Assembly (NCBI GenBank): GCA_019973155.2
Contig: BPQB01000012.1
Span: forward strand, 558,001 to 622,000
Direction of reading: 5' to 3'
Origin: Phanerochaete sordida
Taxonomy: Eukaryota; Basidiomycota; Agaricomycetes; Polyporales; Phanerochaetaceae
Length of the DNA stretch: 64,000 nt
Under the pieces are notes generated by a model. The model was not told the DNA's origin. It worked only from the letters and a program-made list of their open reading frames with translations, and searched no databases. Of the stretch, positions 56,648 to 64,000 are shown in pieces; positions within the stretch are counted from its first letter, which is position 1; every line of letters begins with the position of its first letter. The translations under genes were made by a program, and so were the position numbers.

Positions 56648-56656
56648 TCAAAAACC

Positions 56657-57147
56657 GACTCCGAGACGTGGTGCTTCTCGCCTTCGCTGCTGCGGAGCTC
56701 GAATTCACCTTTATATTATCCTGTCGTCCCTCGAATTCACCTTTCACTCTCTTGCCTCCGCTCTTCGAAGGTACGCGCGTCCCTACCATCGTTCGCCCAC
56801 CCTGTGCCGAGTCTCTCCTTCCCTCCCCTTCCCCTCACCACCCCTTCGAAGAATGCAGCCTGTGCCAGTTCTTGTCGTTCAGCTGTGCTTGACCTAGGCA
56901 GCCATCTCGCCTGCTCTCGTTGTGCTCTGAGAAACGTGCATCTGCTGTACCGACTGCGGACTATTCGACCATCTGTGTACTCGCCTGGTCGAGAGAGCCA
57001 GCAATCCGGCGATCTCTCATCTAGACGACTGAGAACAACAGTTTCTGTCCCTCCTTGTCATCGTCCGGCACGCGAATGCTCATAGATAAAGCCAGGATTA
57101 CCTCCGACCCTTTTTTTATCCGCACCCTTCGACATCCCACCAGCACG
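56657..57147 (+). promoter_or_regulatory. MYND-4 upstream region
   Basis: Matches the MYND-proximal halves of the other divergent promoters (pyrimidine-rich on this strand, CTTCCCTCCCCTTCCCCTC near 56820) and leads to the ATG at 57148. A short duplication of CGAATTCACCTTT occurs near 56700-56745. Confidence 0.5.
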
Positions 57148-57829
57148 ATGCCCCTATCGCTTCGCAAGCAGCTGACCCAATGTCAGCACTGCTGGAAGCA
57201 CAAGACGCAGGGCGTCACCTTCAAACGCTGCTCTGCCTGCCAAATCGAAGTATACTGCGTACGTCTGCCTACCATTGCGCGCTAGAGCATGCTGACGCGC
57301 CGCTTAGTCCGCTGAATGCCAGCGCGCCGCATGGCCCGCACACAAGGCGAAATGCGCGCTGAACGCGCGCTCCCGCGCAGCCGCGTCCTCGCCCGGCGCC
57401 GTGGACAAGCAAGAGGCGTTCCGCGCGTTCACGAGCAAGCACCGCCCGACGCTCGCGCTGTGCGGGCACCGCGCGCTCGACCTCGACCGCAACCCGCGCA
57501 ACGCGGAGGCGTACTTCCTGTGCGTGCCCGTGCTCCAGCGCCCGGGGCCGCAGCCCGCGGAGCGCCGCTTCGTCGCGCAGGACGCGGAAGTCGTCCCGTA
57601 CGACGTGTTGCCGCCGGAGAACGTGGCGAGCATGCACAGGGTGCGCGAGGACGCGTTCGCGAGCCGGTCGCCCGGGATGGAGGGCGTGTTCTTCGTCGTG
57701 CTGCACGACGTCGTGGACAGCGCCATGCATGTCGTGCCGGTCACGTATGAACGCGGCTCTGGCGGAAAGGGGCCGCTGGGCTACAAGGAGAAGCTATTGC
57801 ACAACCTCAACAACGGCATTTTGGTCTGA
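57148..57829 (+). CDS. MYND zinc-finger protein, inverted arm (MYND-4)
   Basis: Exons 57148-57258 and 57308-57829 encode 210 residues. All eight zinc ligands and the C-terminal region are kept; the loop reads KHKTQG, and a few substitutions (AFASRSPG) separate it from copies A-C. Its GMC partner GMC-5 is dead and the shared promoter is truncated and carries a transposon, yet this frame is intact, which favours independent function for the MYND gene. Confidence 0.85.
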
Positions 57830-58149
57830 GGCGCCACTATGTATGTCGTCTGGAGTAGCCCGCTCGTCCCAGATCACGATACGCTTACTCTGGCTTATTT
57901 TGAAGGAGCCCGTATTCATCGATGAGTTCGTCGTTGAGCGAGCTGCAAGCTTACATCTTGCACGGATGCATACTTTTAGAGATAGCTACAAAGTAAAGCG
58001 AGACATAGATGGAACTCAGCCGAGCTTCTGCCAAAAACGCAGTGTACACTGATCTATATGGGAATTCGCACTCGTCGTACCATCATCTCGATCCTACACC
58101 AGGTCAGGCTCAGGTGAACGCTCTGGACACAATATATTGGATACTGGAG
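57830..58149. other. MYND-4/HET-6 convergent spacer
   Basis: No gene. 57880-58090 is the inverted counterpart of 24780-24960 (MYND 3' flank with a degenerate hairpin). It then passes directly into the 3' end of HET-6, so no GMC fossil or SSZ1 relic is present at this junction. Confidence 0.5.
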
Positions 58150-60466
58150 CTACTCAGAGATTATCAAGGTATCTTGACGCTCAGTCATGACTCGAAACGC
58201 TTCCATATAACGCTCCTTGTAGGCCGTTCGTCGCAGAGCTTCTTCTTCCCGCAAGTAGATGACTTCCGTATACTCTTCGACTTCATCGGGTCTGGGGCCT
58301 GTGACATTCGCCCGCTCGACCTTCAATACTGCCCACTTGATCACCTCCACGGCGCGAGATCTTCGATCGCTGGACTCCTTGTAGCCCTTCGCGACGACCT
58401 CCACCACGATGCAATGTGATATTTCTGCAAACGAGTCGGAGTCGCGTTCGGAGTCATCAAGGAGAACCAAATGGTAGTCTATCTCCTCCAGGAGCACGCC
58501 ATGTGCTCCCCGCGTAGTAAAAACACCCGCCCTCGCGCCTTTTCCGGGACTTAAGTGTACCTCAAAGCGCGGCTGGACGCCGTCTCCTGCGGCGGTCGTG
58601 CCAACGACTCTGCATGGCCCAAAGATCTGAGCCCAGTGACGGTACTGCGCGGGGCCATCTGTTCTTCGCAGCTCCGTGTTGACAAGCTCCAGGCCCATGA
58701 GCAGCGGAGAGAGGCCCGGTGCGCGCAGCGTGGGCCCCGCGATGTACGCGTCCCACGACGGAAACAGCGCAAACGGGGCATCGGCCGCGTGCGCACACAT
58801 CACGACGAGGCGCCACGCACCGGGCGCATGCTGCAGCAGCAGGTGCCACGCGTCCTCGACGTCCGCGCCCGCGTGGTAGAGCGGCAGCGTCGCGCAGCCG
58901 AGCACATAGGCGAGCCCCGCGATGCGGTCGAGCGCGCTGCTGCAGGCGCGCCGCTGGAGCTCCTGCACGAGCGTGTCGTTGTCTTCCATGCGCCGCAGGA
59001 GCGCAGCGTGCTGCGAGAACAGCGCTGTGGTGCCGGGGCTGGCGGGCGGCCCCCGCCCCGTAAGGCCGCACGGGACCCACGAGGGAAGCGTCTCCTGCAG
59101 CGTCCAGACGCGGTTGAGCCAGTGCGTCTCGGACGCGAGTGCGTCTGGCGTCAGGTCAATTGGCAGACCGAGGCCGTTGAAATACGTCGCGCACGGCCGG
59201 TATATTGGGCTGCCGCGGTAGACGTACCCGATGGTCGGCACGTCGACCTTCCACTCCTCGATGCGCACCGCCTCGTCCTCGTCGCGGCCCTGCTGGCGAA
59301 GGCACAGGACGTCGGGCCAGACGTACTCGGCGCCCGTGTTGAGAAGCTCGATGCGGACGTGCTCGAGTGTCGTCGCGCATGGGATCGGCACGGGCCACTG
59401 GTTGCCGTTGATGGGCGTCCAGACGCTCTTTCGGGCCTCTGCAGCGACCCAGCTATGCGAGACGGTCCAGAGAACGTCAGGGAACTTGTCAAATGGCGGA
59501 TGCGAGCCCGCTAAGATTCCCCGTATGAGGACGTCGCCATATGGGAGGACGCGGTTGCTGTACAAGTCCCAGATGCGCCGAGGAGGTATGGACGACACCT
59601 TGGTGCTGAAGGCGTCGACGTCGTCTTGTCGTATCATTTCGACAGACCTCTCGTAGTTTACAGATACATTTCGATAACGCATGGCTTCCGAGAGAGCCTC
59701 GATGGGATCCCGGCTCCAAGGCTGAGCCCACCAAGCTCGCACCTTACCATACGCCGCCCCAAAGTCGTGCGAGGAGCGGCGGATTTCATCGAGGAAATTG
59801 GACATGCCGGGGATGTCGAGCGAGACGTTCGTGCCCAGAATGTCGTTGAAGTAGCGTAGAAGATCTCCACCGGTCATCTCGTCGCACAGAATGTCCGCAA
59901 GGTCGTTAGTGATAGCGCCACAGCCGACGTGGGCCCATTGCAACGGAACGTCGGAACGAGTAGGCGGGCGAAGAGTGAAGCACCGTCCACTGCCGCCAGA
60001 CGTAAACAACACCTCCGCTGTCACCCCGCCGGACTGCGCGATCTGGGCGATCCCCCAGGCGACGCTGTGCTTCTGCGCGAGGTACTTTTCCATCTTGCGA
60101 TGACTCCAATCCCAGGAGGAAGGCTGCTTGAGCAGGGGAGCGGAGACCTGCACCTCGCTTGTGTCGGTGTACCTGTGCCAGGGAGCATCGAAGCCCAGAA
60201 TGCTGATGGGGGTGCCCTCTAGAACGAATGGTCGCTTTGGGGACGTAGACGTTAGCCTTTCGTATTGTGTCAGGAAGGGCAGTGGGCATACTTACCCTTC
60301 CGGCCGTTTGTGCTCCCTGGATCGTTCCATCGCTCCCCGGGTCCTGGCTGCGATGACCTTCCCCAGGGACTGCGAGCGGATGAGCTGCTGAAAACCGAAG
60401 GCAAGTAGAACACTCACAGACTCCGTCTATGGCTGACTTTTGCAGACTCAACGCGGCGCTCGTCAT
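58150..60466 (-). CDS. HET-domain protein HET-6, divergent copy
   Basis: Exons 60466-60418, 60369-60296 and 60234-58150 encode 735 residues. Intron 2 begins GTAAGT and must end at CCCCAAAG (60235-60240), 24 nt further than the homologous acceptor, to keep the frame; GGCTAACG, 18 nt before it, is a good branch site. The HET core reads VLWTVSHSW, EYVWPDVLCLRQQGRDEDE and HWLNRVWTLQETLPSWV. Leu to Pro in WLDVLC is unique among the six copies and lies in a core beta-strand/helix motif, so activity may be altered. The variable segment is shortest here (MEDNDTLVQ). No GMC or MYND gene follows it within the window. Confidence 0.78.
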
Positions 60467-60779
60467 GATCTTGGTATCACTTTCCAGCAAATCAGCACGT
60501 AAGAAGATAGCTGTTGCAGAAAGAGCACTCAGGTCCGCATGTGAGAAGCGAGGTATCCTAGTAATGGAAGGCCGAAATCATGACGCCCGTGCGCGGTTCC
60601 CATGGCCGAGTACTTCGCAAATTGACCTACATGCAATAGCTGGCTGAGATGCCGATGCCAACGTCGAAATTCAAGGTCTATCTAGGGCCCTCGCAAGGAC
60701 GGGCGAGCATCGTCGCTGCCGGGTCTTTTCGAACCTCACACGATGCGGCATGTGGACACACAACAGCGTGCGATGGTAT
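60467..60779. other. HET-6 upstream region / peroxidase 3' flank
   Basis: The first ~130 bp (to ~60590) match the HET promoter sequence of other copies. Beyond that the sequence is unique and marks the right end of the duplicated region. Confidence 0.5.
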
Positions 60780-62336
60780 TCACCCCGAGATGACATCCGA
60801 GCAGTCTACAAGAGCGGCACCCTCCTGCCCTACGACCGACAATTTCTCCATCGCATCGGCGAACCGCTTCTTCATCTCCTCCGGGTCCTCTGCAGTACGT
60901 CAGTCTACCACACACTCCGCACATTTGATGAACGGTACTGACCAGCGAAAGCTTTCCATGTCGGCGCAGTCCTGTCAGAGGTCATTTAGGCATGGCCGTC
61001 GACAATACGTGGTGAGCCTACCTGGGATCATGCGCCAGCGCGTAGTCCGACTGCAGTCGAAACTGGTGGCGAGAGGACGAGAGGACCTCGCCCTTGTGCA
61101 GCGCTGCGCCGGGGCACACGGTCCCCTTTATTACCGTCTGCGCGCGCACCGTGAGACGACGGACATCACGCATACACCCAGCACACGCACCTCAGCGAAG
61201 AACCGGTGGTCGAAACTGTGCGGTGTCGAGTCCAGCGGCGCACCCTGCAATGCCCAGTCAGCTTGCGTTCGCGTCTTAGGCGCAAGTGGTGCTTACATCA
61301 ACGTCCGGGTCGATGGTGTGCTGCGTCGCAACGCTGTGCCCTGCAAGCAGCGCCACGAGCTCGGCGGGGCTGAAGCCCGCGTCGGTCATCCGCGCGAGCA
61401 TCGTGTCGGCGCTGTGGAAGGGCGCGGGCACGAGCCCGTCCGCTGCCGGCTGCGTCGCGTTTGCGCGCCCTGCGAGGAAGCGCAGATTCGGAGCGCCGGC
61501 GCAGTTCGAGAGGCCGACGACGCCGGCGAAGTGTACGCTGGTGGGCAAAGTCAGCGTGGGCAGGGAGTGTGGGAGGTGCGACGCACAGGTCGCCGAAGGT
61601 GATGTTGTGTTCTAGCGCGAAGGTGCGTTGGCGTGCGGCGATGTCGGCAAGGCCAATATTCTCGTCTGCAAGTGTCACTTGATCCCGACAGACAGGGATG
61701 TAATGGGAGATGGCGCACGGTATGTTAATTCCTCTGGGAAGGCTATAATCGAACCATCTGCACGTAGACGTTCAGCACGGCTCTAGACGATCCTATGGGA
61801 GCACTAGAACAGCTACCTGCACCTCCACCACTGTAACATGATCAGCGGCTTGTATGCAGCAGACTTTAATGGTACATACCTCTTAGGCCCCTGCGAAAGT
61901 GAATACGAAATGGCGTCGTGCCACCTGTTCCTGCGTTAGTTTTGCGTTCACGTGGAGCGAGGTATTCACGAACTGCAAGCGTAGAGACTAGGATATCAAT
62001 TAGGATGCATATGTGCGCATACATCCACGGCTTGCTCACCTGTCGAACTTCTGCTCCGCAGGACCTATGGAATCTGCGTATGTTCAGCGACTCGAACTCG
62101 AACGCGAGCGACACATGAGCTCACAAATTGTCCTGCAAGTCATCCATGACCTCGAACCACCGGCAACACTGGCAGGCGGTCAGCACAAGCCCAGCATGTG
62201 AACAGGACATGCCACACACCTCAGGCTGTCCAACCTCGCGTCCCGCGCGACATTTGAATCCGCTCGACGACGGCGCAGCCGTGCTAGGTCGTGCTATTAG
62301 GGACATCATTACAAGTACCTGGATTATAATATACAT
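60780..62336 (-). pseudogene. Class II heme peroxidase gene, distal-site exon disrupted
   Basis: Family segments in order on the minus strand: ACQCCRWFEVMDDLQDN (exon ending 62125), LFHRSCGAEVRQ (62073-62040), an exon with WHDAISYSLSQGPKS (HDAI codons 61920-61909, end 61880), GGGA (61830-61817), DGSIIAFPEELTYH (61757-61719), [16 protein letters not shown] (61665-61587), [17 protein letters not shown] through [16 protein letters not shown] with the proximal His (61537-61297), GAPLDSTPHSFDHRFFAE (61244-61191), KGTVCPGAALHKGEV..FRLQSDYALAHDP (61137-61022), RTAPTWKAFA (60971-60943), and the end VDCSDVISG-stop (60889-60780). Phases agree except at the distal-His exon, where no acceptor keeps frame and the preceding Arg is not found. 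Ala replaces the catalytic Trp position before LLAGHS, and His the usual Mn-binding Asp after it. The signal-peptide start at 62336 (MYIIIQVLVMM) is tentative. Confidence 0.75.
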
Positions 62337-62795
62337 AAGTATGATGGCGGCATCCGGGACGTCGTCGTCGTCGTTGGGCAGACGAAGCTGGACGGACGTC
62401 CGGAGTCTGGACATGCCCGCACGCAAATCTCCGATACGGCGGAGCCCCATTTGTGCCGCTACGTTGTCATCTCCGACGCAATATCCGGCGGCGGATGCTG
62501 AATGCGCTTCGTGGCGACTCCGAACGCTCCTTGTCGTTTGCCACATCCTCCGCTCACTATTCGCACTTCAAATTCGCGAACTATATCCTGAAATGGTTTA
62601 TTCGAAACGTATCCCGACGTTGGATACCTCGATATTCATGGCGATAATAGAATAAGTACGGAACCTCCTTCAGTATGCTGTCGAGGACAAAGTAAGTTCT
62701 GCAGCACGACGTTGGGTATTACATTAGTGAAGGACACATGTCGGGGTTGATAAAGTATAGTATGTCAGGTGCTTTGGGAAGCAGCGACTCAACAC
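62337..62795. other. Intergenic, no gene seen
   Basis: AT-richer than its surroundings, with a GTC triplet run near 62360-62375. It separates the 5' end of the peroxidase gene from the 3' end of the terminal gene. No motif is recognised. Confidence 0.5.
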
Positions 62796-64000
62796 TCAGA
62801 CGACTCTGACAGGCGGCACGTTCTCCTTGTGCAGCAGCGGCGTCCCGTCCATATGGCGCTCCTTGCTGAGACACTCAAACACGACGTCCACAGGCGGTGC
62901 GTACGCCTCGATCGGCGGCAGGCCGAGCTCGGGCACCGCGAGCACGACGCGCGCGCGCATGCGAAACCGCCGCGTCTCGCGCCCAAGGAGCTCCGCCGCA
63001 GGCACGGGCACGCGAACGTGCAGCGCGTGCTGCCCGCACAGCACCCCGTCGCCGTCCGCGCCGCCGCCGCGGTACGCGAGCGCCCACGCCCAGTCGTCGC
63101 GCAGCACGATGCCCGTGCGGGCGCCGAGGTGGTGCGCCTTCATGTCGGCCTTCGAGCGGCGCTCGCCCGCGAACGCGATGCGCCACGGCGCGCGCTGCAC
63201 GTGCGCATCTGCCGCGTGGAACGCCGCCTGCGGGGCCTGGGACGGGGCGGCGTGCTCGCCGGGGCGCGCGGCCCAGAACTCGAGCTGCACGTCCGTGACG
63301 GGCGGCGCGGCGTACATCGCGACCGTCCAGCCGCCGCGCGTGAGGAGGCGGTCGCGGATGGCGAGACGTGCTTTGTAGATGCTGTGCTCCCTGTACACGA
63401 CGTCAGCGCCGGAGCATGCGAGTCAAGCAGCGGTACGCACCCCTTCTGCAGGTCCCAGACGGTGACGAGCGCGAGCGGGTCGAGGAAGCGCACCTCGAAG
63501 CGGCCGGAGCCCCACCACTTGTGTACGTGCGTGTTGTAGCGCAGCGCCTCCGCGAAGGTCCACAGGTTCGGCGCGCGGGCGAACGGCGCCGCCGCGATTT
63601 CCGTCGCCAGCGGCGCGAGCAGGTATCGCTCGACGCGCCCGTCCGCGAGCGTGGACTGACACTCGATCCAGGTGATGCCCGGCGTCGTATACACGAACTC
63701 GTCTTCGGACTCGACGTCTGTGGCGGCAGCCTCCTGGATGTCGACGTCGGTGTCGCACGCCGTATCGGACCAGCCGCCGTCGTCCGCGCCGTCATCTGCG
63801 CTGCCGTCTGCGATGTTCATACTCGCAAGCGACGCCTGCGCCGCCGCGAGGAGCTCGTCCTGCGTGCTGCTCTTCGTGCGCCTGCGCGTCGTGCTCCGGA
63901 TCGTGCCGCGCCGCTGGACGGTCTCGATCTCGCTCTTCAGGGATCGCCCGAGCCAGTGGCCCTCCTGGTGTGGCGCAGGCGTGGGCTCGCGCGACACGGG
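62796..64000 (-). CDS. Unrecognised protein, 5' end beyond the window
   Basis: Two exons: from the window edge to 63441, and 63390-62796, joined across a 50-nt GT-AG intron with GCGCTGACG as branch region (phase 2, joining DLQKG to EHSIYKARL). At least ~385 residues. The N-terminal visible part is basic (RRGTIRSTTRRRTKSS) and then acidic (ADDGADDGGWSD, ESEDEF). The C-terminal half is folded-looking with many aromatic residues (WGSGRFEVRFLDPLALVTVW, VQLEFWAARPGEH, DDWAWALAYRGGG, VPVPAAELLGRETRRFRMRA) and ends HKENVPPVRVV-stop. The frame is open to the last base and no ATG is seen, so the start lies outside. I cannot assign a family. Confidence 0.75.

Overview
This is nuclear DNA from a filamentous basidiomycete, most likely a wood- or litter-decaying agaricomycete. 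The evidence is GC-rich coding sequence split by many 48-65 nt GT-AG introns with CTRAY branch points, secreted GMC-type flavin oxidoreductases, HET-domain proteins, a class II (lignin-peroxidase superfamily) heme peroxidase, and fungal versions of SSZ1, UBP14 and NAP1. All gene models were built by hand from the sequence: splice sites were chosen so that family motifs stay in frame and so that paralogous copies agree with one another.

The window is dominated by a segmentally duplicated cassette. One cassette is MYND-finger gene (-) / shared 1.3 kb divergent promoter / GMC oxidoreductase gene (+, 9 exons) / HET-domain gene (+, 3 exons) / a fossil last exon of a GMC gene / the 3' part of an SSZ1 (Hsp70) gene (-). 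Tandem copies A (1-11.6 kb), B (11.6-24.9 kb), C (24.9-33.4 kb) and D (33.4-40.6 kb, MYND gene lost) lie to the left. Copies A and B also carry 3-5 kb spacers holding relics of a membrane-protein gene. The array already starts at base 1, so it probably continues leftwards. A single-copy core follows: full-length SSZ1 (42.3-44.3 kb, -), UBP14 (44.7-47.6 kb, +) and NAP1 (48.0-49.5 kb, +). To its right the cassette returns in inverted order: HET-5 (-), GMC-5 pseudogene (-), MYND-4 (+), then another HET gene, HET-6 (-). The right edge holds a decayed or disrupted class II peroxidase gene (60.8-62.3 kb, -) and the 3' part of an unrecognised gene (62.8 kb to the end, -).

The copies are at different stages of decay. 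GMC-1 and GMC-3 are intact. GMC-2 carries a 248 bp TIR transposon and a 1-nt insertion, GMC-4 a 2-nt deletion in the signal peptide, and GMC-5 several lesions. HET-2, -4, -5 and -6 are open; HET-1 is broken by a 65-nt deletion between short direct repeats; HET-3 has lost its first ATG. All four MYND copies are intact. Truncated SSZ1 copies in every cassette show that the duplicated segment was cut out of the neighbourhood of the intact SSZ1 gene. Comparing copies with and without insertions gives empty sites for three mobile insertions.

The most interesting biology is the repeated pairing of a HET-domain gene (the family that includes fungal incompatibility and cell-death proteins) with a secreted H2O2-generating type of oxidoreductase and a MYND-finger protein, in a locus undergoing birth-and-death evolution, plus a palindromic CTTAC-N3-GTAAG promoter element shared by the GMC genes and NAP1. 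Any joint function of the cassette is inference.
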